The notes: generated from the sequence alone by a model not told the origin. Counted from the first letter of the stretch, positions 18,286 to 27,484 are shown. The stretch: 64,000 nt of DNA from Castellaniella sp049671645 (GCF_049671645.1 NZ_JBATVG010000017.1:13165-77164), one strand, 5' to 3'. Translations and numbers: made by a program.

Positions 18286-18870
18286 ATGAACTCACCAGAA
18301 TGCACGACTCGTCTGCCATGGCGCCATCTGCGGATGGGACTGCTGTTATTGCTGGCGTGCGCGCTGTCGGCCTGCCAGACTGTGCCGGGATCTCGCGCAG
18401 GGGCGTCGGGCGCATCCAGCGCGACGACCGGCAGCCTGAGCGCTGCCAAGCCCACGCACACGGATCCGGTCCGTGCCGTGAATCCCAACCGCGAGGCCAG
18501 CGATCTGCGGGTATTCCTGGCCGATACGCGGCCGCATCCCGGCTGGACGCCTGTGCCCCTGAAACCGTCCGGCTTGTTGTATGTGCGCACGGACGCCATC
18601 ATCGGCCGGGACGACCTGATGGGCATCCAGTCGGCCACTGATCAGTCGGGCGGCGGGGTGCTGGTCCTGATCCTGAAGGACGAGGGCCTGACCAAGCTGC
18701 GCAAGACGACTGCGGCCAATCCCGGGATGCGCCTGGCCTTGGTCGTCGGGCAACTGATGCTGGCGGCCCCCGCCTATGCGTCGCCCATCCGCGAGCAGCA
18801 GCTGGCCTTTGGCGTGGGTTCCGCCCGCAATGCGGATGTCGCCGCTCGTTCAGTGGCCGGGGTGCAATAA
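18286..18870 (+). CDS. lipoprotein with SecD head-like domain
   Basis: ATG 18286 has AAGGAGG 9 bases upstream. Signal peptide MNSPECTTRLPWRHLRMGLL plus LLLACALSAC gives a lipidated Cys30. The mature 165 residues include a segment (about 120-180: VLVLILKDEGLTKLRKTTA, then NPGMRLALVVGQLMLAAPAY) that resembles the P1 head domain of SecD (hydrophobic strand, 'GxxLAIVxxxxxxSAP'). That resemblance is by eye. Function unknown; perhaps a periplasmic membrane-associated factor. It starts 86 bases after pbpC with its own ribosome-binding site. Confidence 0.8.
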   Translation: MNSPECTTRLPWRHLRMGLLLLLACALSACQTVPGSRAGASGASSATTGSLSAAKPTHTDPVRAVNPNREASDLRVFLADTRPHPGWTPVPLKPSGLLYVRTDAIIGRDDLMGIQSATDQSGGGVLVLILKDEGLTKLRKTTAANPGMRLALVVGQLMLAAPAYASPIREQQLAFGVGSARNADVAARSVAGVQ

Positions 18871-19113
18871 GGGAAGCCCCGGCGGGAAACTCCCGCTTGG
18901 CTGGGGTGATCGGCCGGCTTCGGCCCTGGCCCTGACTCTGGCCCTGCGGCTGGACGGTTGGATGGCTGGGATGCGATGGCTGAAACGCAACACTACCTGG
19001 ATTGCCGGGCCGTGTTGCTTTTTGGCTGTTGCGTGCTCGTGAAATGATTTTCCGCTTGCGTTGATGTTGTGGATTCAGTGAAAATCTACGCATTGCGTAT
19101 ACAGGAGTCAATC

Positions 19114-20406
19114 GTGGCCGTTTCCCAACAAGTTTTCTTGCGTGACGCCATGCGTCGCCTGAACCTGACCCGCGATGTATTCGCCGCCCGTATCGGCGTC
19201 AAGCGCCGGGCGCTGGATACCTGGCTGCTGCCGGAAGGCTCCCAGGAATCCCGCGCCATGCCGGAGGTCGTGTCGCGCTTCGTGACCGAAATCGTGGAAA
19301 ATGGCGCGCTGATGGAAAAGTATGCGCAAAGCGCGCAATCCGGCGCGCTGCGTGATCGCATCGCCATCGACAACAAGCACCAACTGCTGTCCGTGGATCA
19401 GTTCACGCGGGAATCCGTGGAAGAGCTGTGCCGCGTGGCGGATCTGATGCAGCCCATCGCCCGCCGCCAGAAGGTCTCGCGGGTGCTGGAGGGTGCGGTG
19501 CTGGGCAATTTGTTCTTCGAGGCCAGCACACGCACCCGGGTCAGTTTCGGAGCGGCATTCTGCCGATTGGGCGGTTCCGTCTGCGATACGACCGGTTTCA
19601 CCTTCTCGTCCATGGCCAAGGGCGAATCCATCTATGACACCAGTCGCGTCATGAGCGGTTATGTGGACGCCATGGTGATCCGCCACCCGGAAAAAGGCTC
19701 GGTGGCGGAATTCGCCGCCGCCACCAATATCCCCGTGGTCAACGGCGGCGACGGCGCGGGCGAACACCCCAGCCAGGCGCTGCTCGACCTCTACACCATC
19801 CTGACGGAATTCTCCCGCCTGGGGAAACTGCTGGATGGCGCCCACATCGTCATGGCGGGCGACCTGAAATACGGCCGCACGGTGCATTCCCTGATCAAGC
19901 TGCTGGCCCTGTACCGGGGGCTGAAATTCACCCTGGTGTCGCCGCCCGGGCTGGAGATGCCGGACTATCTGCTGGAGACCGTCGGCAAGAACGGTCACGT
20001 GATCGAACAGACCCACGATCTGGCTGCCGGCCTGAAAGGCGCGGACGTGGTGTATGCGACCCGCGTGCAAAAGGAACGCTTCACCGGAGAGAGCCTGGAA
20101 GGCTACACGGCCGATTTCCAGGTCAATCGCGCCATCGTCGACGCTTGCTGCGGGCCGGACGTGATCGTCATGCACCCCCTGCCGCGCGACAGCCGGGAAG
20201 GCGCCCATGACCTCAGCACCGACCTGAACCACGATCCGCGCCTGGCGATCTTCCGCCAGACCGACAACGGCATCCCGGTGCGCATGGCGATCTTCGCCGT
20301 GCTGCTGGGGGTGGAAGGCCTGGTGCAACATTCGCTGCGCGACGTCACCTGGGCGCCGCCGTCCCACGTCGGCCCCGACGACAGCGTCTTCCACGGGATT
20401 GATTGA
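19114..20406 (+). CDS. pyrB: aspartate carbamoyltransferase with N-terminal HTH-like extension
   Basis: Condenses carbamoyl phosphate with aspartate, the committed step of pyrimidine synthesis; cytoplasmic. Carbamoyl-phosphate site FFEASTRTRVSF, aspartate-domain motifs GEHPSQALLD and VMHPLPRDS. The catalytic chain is preceded by about 75 residues that look like a helix-turn-helix (FLRDAMRRLNLTRDVFAARI, then GVKRRALDTWLLPEGS), as in XRE-type proteins. Total 430 residues versus about 310 for E. coli PyrB. GTG 19114 is chosen because AGGAG lies 7 bases upstream; an earlier GTG at 19069 has no such site. No pyrI or pyrC neighbours. Confidence 0.92.
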   Translation: MAVSQQVFLRDAMRRLNLTRDVFAARIGVKRRALDTWLLPEGSQESRAMPEVVSRFVTEIVENGALMEKYAQSAQSGALRDRIAIDNKHQLLSVDQFTRESVEELCRVADLMQPIARRQKVSRVLEGAVLGNLFFEASTRTRVSFGAAFCRLGGSVCDTTGFTFSSMAKGESIYDTSRVMSGYVDAMVIRHPEKGSVAEFAAATNIPVVNGGDGAGEHPSQALLDLYTILTEFSRLGKLLDGAHIVMAGDLKYGRTVHSLIKLLALYRGLKFTLVSPPGLEMPDYLLETVGKNGHVIEQTHDLAAGLKGADVVYATRVQKERFTGESLEGYTADFQVNRAIVDACCGPDVIVMHPLPRDSREGAHDLSTDLNHDPRLAIFRQTDNGIPVRMAIFAVLLGVEGLVQHSLRDVTWAPPSHVGPDDSVFHGID

Positions 20407-20455
20407 CCTGAGCGGCATGCAGGCCGTAGGCGCCGCGAGGGGGATGAGCCTGGAC

Positions 20456-20483
20456 GTAGGGCAGTCCCTGAGGACTGGCCTAC
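20456..20483 (+). terminator. hairpin after pyrB
   Basis: GTAGGGCAGTCC, loop CTGA, GGACTGGCCTAC: 11 of 12 bases pair. There is no T tract, so it may act as a transcript 3' end stabiliser or a rho-dependent end. It lies within a 130-base gap between pyrB and the converging rdgC. Confidence 0.5.
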
Positions 20484-20539
20484 GCCTCTACGCCTGACGA
20501 ATCCGAGCGGCCAGCAGGCCGCGAGGTGGGCTTATGCCC

Positions 20540-21445
20540 TTATTTCGTATCCGCCCGCATGCCGCCCAGCGCCGTCACCAGATCGTCGAGCATGCGCGTC
20601 AACTCGCCCGACATCAGCGCGAAATCGGCCTCGAACTGTTCGGCTTCGTTGGCGGCCTGGGCGTCCTGGTGTTCCTTCAGCACATCCAGCGGGGCCACGC
20701 GTTTGATATCCAGGGTGTCCGTCAGCACGAAGGACACCCGGTCGTTCCAGGTCATCGCCAGGCGCGTGCATTGCTTGCCGGCCTGGATGTGGCGGCGCAC
20801 TTCCTCGGCGTCCACCGTCTGGCGCACGTAGCGTACGGTAGCGCGGGACTCGCCCGTGGAACGCAGTTCGGTGTCCTGGTCGATCGTGAAACCGGCCGGG
20901 GCTTCGTCTTCGGTCAGCCACAGCGTCATGGCGGCGCCCGGCGACATCTCCACGTGCAGGGGCACGATGGGAAAGGGCGTCAGGGTCTTGGCCAGCAGGC
21001 CCAGAACTTCATCGCTGCGGGCGGTGGCAGCGGCGTCGATGGCGACCCAGCCATTGACCGTATCGATCCAGACGCGGGTGTCGTGGCCGATGACGAAAGC
21101 GCGCGGCAGCAGCTCCATCGTCATCTGTTCCTTGATTTCCTTCATCTGCTTGCGGCCGGGCTTGTAGCCCTGCTGTTCTTCGATCTGCTGGGCGCGGGCA
21201 CGGCTGGCTTGATTGATCACCGTGCTGGGCAGCAGTTTCTTTTCGGTCTGCAGGCGCAGCAGGATCTGCCCGTGCTGGGCGTAGGCCAGACCGCTGTCAT
21301 CCCGGGGCGGCAACCAGCCGGATACCTGGCTGTCCTGGCTACCGCCGGGCTGGAAGGCCAGGGGTTCCAGGGCGGCTTCCAGATCGGCGGCGGTCAGGGA
21401 GGCGTTGGGAGCGAGACGATAGAGCTTGAGATTCTTGAACCACAT
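20540..21445 (-). CDS. rdgC: recombination-associated protein RdgC
   Basis: DNA-binding ring protein that restrains RecA. Starts MWFKNLKLYRL, the conserved RdgC N-terminus, which fixes the start at 21445 although the frame extends to 21670. Other family marks: KKLLPSTVINQ, the basic helix GYKPGRKQMKEIKEQM, and FVLTDTLDIKRV. At 301 residues it is the normal family length (about 300). Monocistronic, converging with pyrB; a terminator for the upstream minus-strand operon lies 80 bases before it. Confidence 0.97.
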   Translation of the reverse strand: MWFKNLKLYRLAPNASLTAADLEAALEPLAFQPGGSQDSQVSGWLPPRDDSGLAYAQHGQILLRLQTEKKLLPSTVINQASRARAQQIEEQQGYKPGRKQMKEIKEQMTMELLPRAFVIGHDTRVWIDTVNGWVAIDAAATARSDEVLGLLAKTLTPFPIVPLHVEMSPGAAMTLWLTEDEAPAGFTIDQDTELRSTGESRATVRYVRQTVDAEEVRRHIQAGKQCTRLAMTWNDRVSFVLTDTLDIKRVAPLDVLKEHQDAQAANEAEQFEADFALMSGELTRMLDDLVTALGGMRADTK

Positions 21446-21526
21446 GGTCGTGTGCGGGTGGGCCGGCAAGCGGCAGTGAAAAGAGGGCTTTGATTGTACG
21501 CGATGCCTTGGGGGCGGCCCGGCGGC

Positions 21527-21556
21527 AAAAAAATGGCCCGGTATGTGAACCGGGCC
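21527..21556 (-). terminator. rho-independent terminator, minus strand
   Basis: On the minus strand GGCCCGGT, loop TCACAT, ACCGGGCC is followed by A and seven T (21533-21527). It lies about 160 bases beyond the transporter stop codon (21718) and upstream of rdgC, so it ends the two-component/transporter operon. Confidence 0.82.
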
Positions 21557-21717
21557 AGGAGAAGCAGTCGTCCGCGCACAAAAAGGCTCGCGGGGGGTGC
21601 GGGGACGACGGAGCATCACGTCTGAACGGAGCCTGGACTCAAGGGGGAACAAGGGACCAGGGACCAACATTGATGCACATCAAAATTCTAAATGATGATC
21701 CCTGACGGTACTCTGAA

Positions 21718-23400
21718 TCACAAAGCATCCAGGTCGTTATGCCGGGTTTCCCGGATGAAGAGCATGCCGATTACCAGCGTCATGGCGCAGATGATGATGG
21801 GGTACCACAGGCCGTCGTACATATTGCCGGTGGTCGCCACCGTGGCGAAGGCCACTGGCGGCAGGAAGCCGCCGAACCAGCCATTGCCGATATGGTAGGG
21901 CACGCTCATGGATGTATAGCGGATGCGGGTGGGGAACATTTCCACCAGCATGGCCGCAATGGGCCCGTAGACCATCGTGACCTGCAGGACCAGAAAGAAC
22001 AGCAGCAGGAGCACCATGGCGTAGTTGATCTGCGAAGGATCCGCGTGGGCGGGATAGCCGTGGCTGCGAACGGCCTTGCGCAGCGTGTTTTGCAGCGCGG
22101 TGCTGCGTCGCGCGAACTCGGCGCGCGGCAGCACAGTCCCTTCGAAGGCATCCACACGCTCGTCGCCGATCAGCGCGTAGGCCACGGTGCCGGCGGGCGC
22201 GGCCTGGTTGATGTAATGCACCGAATGGCTGGCCATGAAGGCCTTGAGCAGATCGCAGGAGCTGGTGAACGAGGCGATCCCCACGGGGTTGAACTGCAGC
22301 GAACAGTTGCCGGGGTCGGCCACCACGTAGACGGGCGCCTGGCGCTGGGCGCGTTCCAGCGCCGGATTGGCATAGTGCGTCAGGCCCTTGAAGACCGGGA
22401 AATAGCTGAGACAGGCGATCAGGCAGCCGGCCATGATGATGGGCTTGCGGCCGATCCGGTCCGACAAGGCGCCGAAGACCAGGAAGAAGGGGCAGGCCAG
22501 CAGCAGCGACAGCGCCACCAGGATGTTGGCGATGTTGGAATCCACCCCCAGGGTTTCCGTCAGGAAGTACAGCGCGTAGAACTGACCGGTGTACCAGACG
22601 ACGGCCTGGCCGGCCGTCAGGCCAATCAGCGCCAGCAGGATCAGGCGCAGGTTGGGCCAGCGGCCGAAGGCTTCCTTGATGGGCGCGCGGGAAATCAGGC
22701 CTTCGGATTTCATCCGCGTGAAGGCCGGGGATTCGTGCAGGCGCAGGCGGATCCAGACGGAAATCACCAGCAGCAGCACGGAAATCAGGAAGGGCAGGCG
22801 CCAGCCCCAGGATTCGAAGGCTTCCTGGCCCAGAGTGGCCCGGGTGCCCAGCACCACCACCAGCGACAGGAACATACCGGTGGTGGCTGTGGTCTGGATC
22901 CAGCTGGTGAAAAAGCCGCGCCGGTGATTGGGGGCGTGTTCGGCCACATAGACGGCCGCGCCGCCGTACTCCCCGCCCAGGGCCAGGCCCTGCAGCAGGC
23001 GCAGCAGCAGCAGGATCATGGGGGCGGCGGTGCCGATCGATGCGGACGAGGGCAGGACCCCCACCAGGAAGGTGGACAGGCCCATGATCAGGATGGATAC
23101 GACAAAGGCGTATTTGCGCCCGACCATGTCACCCAGGCGGCCGAAGACCAGGGCGCCGAACGGGCGTACGGCGAAGCCGGCGGCGAAGGTCAGCAGGGCG
23201 AAGATGAACCCCGCCGTGGGGTTCACGCCGGAGAAGAAGTGCTGGGCGATGATGGCGGCCAGCGATCCATAGACGTAGAAGTCATACCATTCGAAGACGG
23301 TTCCCATGGACGAGGCCAGGATGACCCTGCGTTCTTCGTGGGTCATGGGCCGCCGGGAATCATCCAGGGGATCGGGCGTCATGAAGGAGGAGCGGGTCAT
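21718..23400 (-). CDS. MFS transporter, metabolite:H+ symporter (MHS) family
   Basis: Inner-membrane proton symporter of 560 residues. MHS marks: SSMGTVFEWYDFYVYG in TM1, GRLGDMVGRKYAFV between TM2 and TM3, LLLRLLQGLALGGEYGGA in TM4, and DRIGRKPIIMAG in the second half. About 110 extra residues (roughly 345-455) between two late membrane segments form a hydrophilic loop with a possible disulfide pair (GNCSLQF ... SSCDLL); 430-450 residues is usual for the short members. ATG 23400 overlaps the kinase stop (ATGA), so it is co-translated with the TctD/TctE-like system. Inference: imports the carboxylate sensed by the kinase. A second ATG six codons on is an alternative start. Confidence 0.92.
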   Translation of the reverse strand: MTRSSFMTPDPLDDSRRPMTHEERRVILASSMGTVFEWYDFYVYGSLAAIIAQHFFSGVNPTAGFIFALLTFAAGFAVRPFGALVFGRLGDMVGRKYAFVVSILIMGLSTFLVGVLPSSASIGTAAPMILLLLRLLQGLALGGEYGGAAVYVAEHAPNHRRGFFTSWIQTTATTGMFLSLVVVLGTRATLGQEAFESWGWRLPFLISVLLLVISVWIRLRLHESPAFTRMKSEGLISRAPIKEAFGRWPNLRLILLALIGLTAGQAVVWYTGQFYALYFLTETLGVDSNIANILVALSLLLACPFFLVFGALSDRIGRKPIIMAGCLIACLSYFPVFKGLTHYANPALERAQRQAPVYVVADPGNCSLQFNPVGIASFTSSCDLLKAFMASHSVHYINQAAPAGTVAYALIGDERVDAFEGTVLPRAEFARRSTALQNTLRKAVRSHGYPAHADPSQINYAMVLLLLFFLVLQVTMVYGPIAAMLVEMFPTRIRYTSMSVPYHIGNGWFGGFLPPVAFATVATTGNMYDGLWYPIIICAMTLVIGMLFIRETRHNDLDAL

Positions 23401-24857
23401 GTGCGGGTCCTGGGGACGTGATCGCGTGGGAAGGAGACTCGCAGTCGCGTGCCGGCGCTGACCGGGTCGCGATGGTTGCCGGGTGGCAGGAAGGCGATGT
23501 CGGCCTGGTGGTGTTCGGCGACTTCGCGCACGATCGCCAGCCCCAGGCCGCTGCCCTCGGCCTCGTGGCCGAGGATGCGGTAGAAGCGGTCGAAGACCCG
23601 GGACTGTTCTTCAGGTGGGATGCCGGGGCCGGTGTCCTGCACTTCCAGGCAGACCCGGTCGCCATCGGGCAGCGCCCGCACCGTGACCTGGCCGCCGGCC
23701 GGGGTGTACAGCAGGGCGTTGTCGATCAGGTTGTTCAGCAGCTCGCGGATCATGGTGCGATTGCCGAACACCGGCAAGGCTTCTTCGGGGGATTCGAAAC
23801 CCAGATCGATGCCGCGCTGCAGGGCGGCTTCCACCCATTCGCCCGTGCCTTCGGCGGCCAGCTCGTGCAGGTCCAGCTGTTCGGTCGTGCGGGATTGGGT
23901 GGGGTCCAGGGATTCGGCGCGCGCCAGCAGCAGCAATTGGTTGACCAGGCGCGTGGCGCGCTGGGACCCGGTGATCAGCTGTTCCAGGCTTTCGCGCATG
24001 CGGGCAGGTTCCTGTTCGCGCAGGGCGATTTCGCATTGCGTGCGGATGCCGGCCAGCGGGGTCTTCAGCTGGTGGGCGGCGTTGGCGACGAAGCGCCGTT
24101 GGGATTCGATGGATGCGGACAGGCGCTGGAGCACGTTGTTCATGGCGGCGATCAGCGGCACGATCTCAGCCGGAGCCAGGTCGTCCCGGATGGGGGACAG
24201 GTCGCTGGGTTTGCGCCGGCGCATATGTTCCTGCAACAGGCTTAAGGGCTCCAGGCCTTGCGTCAGGCCCAGGCCGGCCAGCATGGCCGCCAGCGGCAGG
24301 ATGATCAACTGCGGGGTCAGCATGCCGGTCAGGATTTCCTGCTGCAGGGTGGCGCGGGCTTCGCCGGGTTCGGCCACCACGGTCAGGAAGCCGGTGCCGT
24401 CGCGGTCGCGCCCCCCCCAGAGGTAAGCCATGCGGATGGATTGGTGGTCCAGCGTGGCATTGCGGTAGCGGATCTGGTCGATGTCGTAGGTCCAGTTCTC
24501 CGGGGTGGGGATGTTGGGGTCGCCGGCGATCAGGTGGCCGTTGGCATCCAGGATCTGCCAGGTGGTGGGGGTGTCGTCGCCGCCGCCCGCCAGGACGGTT
24601 CGGGCCGATTCGGACAGGGCGATGCCGGTGGCCAGGCGTTGCTGTTCGACCTCGTGGCGCAGCAGGCGCAGATGGCTGGCCAGAGTGCGGTCATAGGGCG
24701 AGTTGGCGATGTTCAGGGAAATGAAGTAGGTGATGAGGATGCCGATGGACCACAGCACGAACAGCGGCACGATCATCCACATCAGGATGCGGCCCAGCAA
24801 TGTGGAATGGCGCCGCCGGCGACGCCGTGCGTGGGCGGGACGCTGGTCCGCGAACAT
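23397..24857 (-). CDS. sensor histidine kinase, TctE-like
   Basis: Membrane sensor kinase of 486 residues. Two membrane segments (about residues 24-50, ILMWMIVPLFVLWSIGILIT; and about 180-200, LIILPLAAMLAGLG) flank a periplasmic 2CSK_N-type sensor domain. The catalytic core has the H box NAAHQLKTP (His262), N box NNLIDNALLYTP and G boxes DTGPGIPPEE and GSGLGLAIV. It follows the response regulator gene by 7 bases and overlaps the transporter gene by 4. Known TctE proteins sense tricarboxylates; the ligand here is inferred only from the family and neighbours. Confidence 0.94.
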   Translation of the reverse strand: MFADQRPAHARRRRRRHSTLLGRILMWMIVPLFVLWSIGILITYFISLNIANSPYDRTLASHLRLLRHEVEQQRLATGIALSESARTVLAGGGDDTPTTWQILDANGHLIAGDPNIPTPENWTYDIDQIRYRNATLDHQSIRMAYLWGGRDRDGTGFLTVVAEPGEARATLQQEILTGMLTPQLIILPLAAMLAGLGLTQGLEPLSLLQEHMRRRKPSDLSPIRDDLAPAEIVPLIAAMNNVLQRLSASIESQRRFVANAAHQLKTPLAGIRTQCEIALREQEPARMRESLEQLITGSQRATRLVNQLLLLARAESLDPTQSRTTEQLDLHELAAEGTGEWVEAALQRGIDLGFESPEEALPVFGNRTMIRELLNNLIDNALLYTPAGGQVTVRALPDGDRVCLEVQDTGPGIPPEEQSRVFDRFYRILGHEAEGSGLGLAIVREVAEHHQADIAFLPPGNHRDPVSAGTRLRVSFPRDHVPRTRT

Positions 24858-24864
24858 GGGGGCG

Positions 24865-25566
24865 TCAGCCGGCGGTGGCCGTGTCGGCCGCCTGGTTGCG
24901 ATTCTCCGGTTCCAGGCAGTATCCCAGCCCGCGCACCGTCAGGATGCGGATGTCGGCGGGTTCGATTTTCTTGCGCAGGCGGTGGATGTAGACTTCGATG
25001 GCATTGGTGGTGACTTCTTCACCCCATTCGCACAGCAGGTCGACCAGTTGATGCTTGCTGATCATGCGGCCGCTGCGTGACAGGAAGATCTCCAGCAGGC
25101 TGGTTTCGCGGGCCGACAGTTCGACAGGCGCATCGTCGATCGTGGCGATCCGGCCGTTCAGATCGAAGGTCAGGCGGCCGTGGTGCAGCACCGATGCGCG
25201 GGCGCCGCCGTGGCGGCGGATCAAGGCGCGCACCCGGGCTTCGAGTTCACTGAGCGCGAAGGGCTTGGACATGTAGTCGTCGGCGCCCAGGTCCAGGCCC
25301 TCCACGCGCTGTTCGATGGAATCGGCGGCGGTCAGGATCAGGACGGGCAGGGGGGTGCCGCGCTGGCGCAGCTTGCGCAGCACCGACAGGCCGCTCATCC
25401 GGGGCAGGCCCAGGTCCAGGATCAGCAGATCGAAGGTCTGCAGCTGCAGGGCGGAATCGGCGCTGGATCCGTCGTGGACCACGTCCACGGCGTAGCCGTC
25501 GTAGCGCAGTGATCGGGATAGCCCGTCCGCGAGAATACTGTCGTCCTCGGCAATCAGGATACGCAT
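24865..25566 (-). CDS. OmpR-family response regulator, TctD-like
   Basis: DNA-binding regulator of 233 residues. The receiver domain starts MRILIAEDDS; the phosphoacceptor is Asp51 (LLILDLGLPR), with conserved T (LTAAD) and K (SKPF). The winged-helix Trans_reg_C domain ends TVRGLGYCLEP. I start at ATG 25566 because the receiver fold begins there; the frame continues upstream to 25644 with no homology. First gene of the operon with the TctE-like kinase and MHS transporter; its promoter lies in the 230-base gap shared with recA. Confidence 0.94.
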   Translation of the reverse strand: MRILIAEDDSILADGLSRSLRYDGYAVDVVHDGSSADSALQLQTFDLLILDLGLPRMSGLSVLRKLRQRGTPLPVLILTAADSIEQRVEGLDLGADDYMSKPFALSELEARVRALIRRHGGARASVLHHGRLTFDLNGRIATIDDAPVELSARETSLLEIFLSRSGRMISKHQLVDLLCEWGEEVTTNAIEVYIHRLRKKIEPADIRILTVRGLGYCLEPENRNQAADTATAG

Positions 25567-25750
25567 GGCGGGATTGACATCCAGGGAAGCAGGGATGGGG
25601 CGGCGAGGATCCCTCGGCACCCCTGACGTGGCGGATTGTCGCATGGCCGCGCCGGACCGTCATTTAGGGTTAACGATGGAGCGCCGCGCCGCGCGGAGCG
25701 CGGGTCTGGCGGAGCCGGAAAGCATGCGCGCCGGGACGTAAGCATCACAT

Positions 25751-25772
25751 CTGGGTTTTTATACAGTATAAT
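25751..25772 (+). promoter_or_regulatory. LexA box and -10 of recA promoter
   Basis: CTG-N10-CAG at 25751-25766 (CTGGGTTTTTATACAG) fits the LexA/SOS box. It runs straight into TATAAT at 25767-25772, a perfect -10 hexamer; no strong -35 is seen. A bound LexA would cover the spacer and -10, so recA-recX should be SOS-inducible. Confidence 0.88.
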
Positions 25773-25828
25773 TTAATGCCATAATTTCTCCCATGTCATC
25801 TTCAGCTCCCAGTAAAAGGAAACCCCCC

Positions 25829-26902
25829 ATGGACGAACGCACCGGCAAGGCCACCCCCGAACGCGCCAAGGCGCTGGCCGCCGCGCTGTCGCAGATCGAA
25901 AAGCAATTCGGCAAAGGCTCCATCATGCGCTACGGCGACAATCAGATCGAACATGACATCCAGGTCGTGTCCACTGGTTCGCTGGGGCTGGACATCGCCC
26001 TGGGCGTAGGCGGTCTGCCGCGTGGCCGGGTGGTCGAAATCTACGGCCCGGAATCGTCCGGCAAGACCACCCTCACTCTGCAGGTCATCGCCGAAATGCA
26101 GAAAATCGGCGGCACCTGCGCCTTCATCGATGCCGAACACGCGCTCGATGTCCAGTATGCGGCGCGGCTGGGGATCAATCTGGAAGACCTGCTCATCTCC
26201 CAGCCCGACACTGGTGAACAGGCCTTGGAAATCACCGACGCCCTGGTGCGCTCCGGCTCCGTCGACCTGATCGTCATCGACTCGGTGGCCGCCCTGGTGC
26301 CCAAGGCCGAAATCGAAGGCGACATGGGCGATTCCCTGCCTGGCCTGCAGGCCCGCCTGATGAGCCAGGCGCTGCGCAAACTGACCGCCACGATCAAGCG
26401 CGCCAATTGCATGGTGATCTTCATCAATCAGATCCGCATGAAGATCGGCGTCATGTTCGGCAACCCCGAAACCACCACGGGCGGCAACGCGCTGAAATTC
26501 TATTCCTCGGTGCGCCTGGATATCCGTCGCATCGGATCCATCAAAAAGGGCGACGAGGTCGTCGGCAACGAAACCCGCGTCAAGGTCGTCAAAAACAAGG
26601 TCGCTCCCCCGTTCAAGCAGGTCGAGTTCGACATCATGTACGGCGCGGGCATTTCGCGCGAAGGCGAAATCATCGATCTGGGCGTGCAGGCGGGCCTCGT
26701 CGACAAGGCCGGCGCGTGGTACAGCTATAACGGCGACCGCATCGGCCAGGGCAAGGACAATGTCCGCGACTACCTGAAGGAACATTCCGATCTGGCCTTT
26801 GAAATCGAGAACCGGGTGCGGGAACACCTGGGGATCGCGCTGCGGGCCGCGCCTGCCGGCGGTTCCGCCGCCGCAGCTGCCCTCCCGCAGGATGGCGAAT
26901 GA
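25829..26902 (+). CDS. recA: recombinase RecA
   Basis: ATP-dependent strand-exchange protein and co-protease for LexA. Walker A GPESSGKT at residues 73-80, Walker B LIVIDSVAALVP, L1/L2 region with GNPETTTGGNALKFYSS, C-terminal acidic tail shortened (LPQDGE). I use ATG 25829 (MDERTGKATP, preceded by AAAAGGAAA) instead of the in-frame ATG at 25793, giving 357 residues, the usual size. Its 3' end overlaps recX by 11 bases. Controlled by the LexA box at 25751. Confidence 0.98.
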   Translation: MDERTGKATPERAKALAAALSQIEKQFGKGSIMRYGDNQIEHDIQVVSTGSLGLDIALGVGGLPRGRVVEIYGPESSGKTTLTLQVIAEMQKIGGTCAFIDAEHALDVQYAARLGINLEDLLISQPDTGEQALEITDALVRSGSVDLIVIDSVAALVPKAEIEGDMGDSLPGLQARLMSQALRKLTATIKRANCMVIFINQIRMKIGVMFGNPETTTGGNALKFYSSVRLDIRRIGSIKKGDEVVGNETRVKVVKNKVAPPFKQVEFDIMYGAGISREGEIIDLGVQAGLVDKAGAWYSYNGDRIGQGKDNVRDYLKEHSDLAFEIENRVREHLGIALRAAPAGGSAAAAALPQDGE

Positions 26903-27389
26903 CCCCTCCCGTCGGGGCCCCAGCCTGAAAGCACGGGCTGTGGCCTATCTGTCCAGGCGGGAACATTCCCGCCTGGAATTGCAGCGCAAACTGTCCGCCT
27001 ATAGCGACGACCCGGCGGAAATCGAAGCTGTCCTGGACGATCTGCAGCGAACCCATTGGCAGTCCGACCAACGCTACGCCCAGGCCTACGTGCACCGCAC
27101 CGCCGGGCGACAGGGCGCCCAGCGCATCCTGGGGGCCCTGCGTCAGCAGGGGGTGGCCGACGAACAACTGGCCGGCCTGCAGGACACTCTGCGCGCAACT
27201 GAATCCGAACGCGCCCGGGCCGTCTGGGGGCGAAAGTTTTCCGCGCCGCCCCAGGACGCCCGAGACTATGCCCGGCAATACCGTTTTCTGGCAGGGCGCG
27301 GGTTTTCCAGCGACGTGATCCGGCGTGTGCTGTCCGATCGAGGCCGTTCCGACGGCTTTGATTGCGACGATTCCCCAGGGGATCTCTGA
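26892..27389 (+). CDS. recX: RecA regulator RecX
   Basis: Inhibits RecA filament growth and activity. The ATG at 26892 lies inside the recA 3' end, so the two are translationally coupled. Three-helix repeats typical of RecX are visible: ARAVAYLSRREHSRLELQRK, the DDLQRTHWQSDQRYAQAYVH segment, and RQYRFLAGRGFSSDVIRRVL near the end. 165 residues, normal size. Confidence 0.95.
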   Translation: MANDPSRRGPSLKARAVAYLSRREHSRLELQRKLSAYSDDPAEIEAVLDDLQRTHWQSDQRYAQAYVHRTAGRQGAQRILGALRQQGVADEQLAGLQDTLRATESERARAVWGRKFSAPPQDARDYARQYRFLAGRGFSSDVIRRVLSDRGRSDGFDCDDSPGDL

Positions 27390-27484
27390 ACCGGTCGTCG
27401 CGTCGCGGGCGTCTGCGGATTCGGGCGGCCTGCGGCGTTGTGCATCCTCGGGATGGCGGCCTGGGCTGACCCGGTCCGGGCGGA

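Noticed and set aside
25793..25828. Longer RecA start
   Set aside because: The ATG at 25829 has the better ribosome-binding site and gives the usual RecA N-terminus; the extra 12 residues are not typical of the family.
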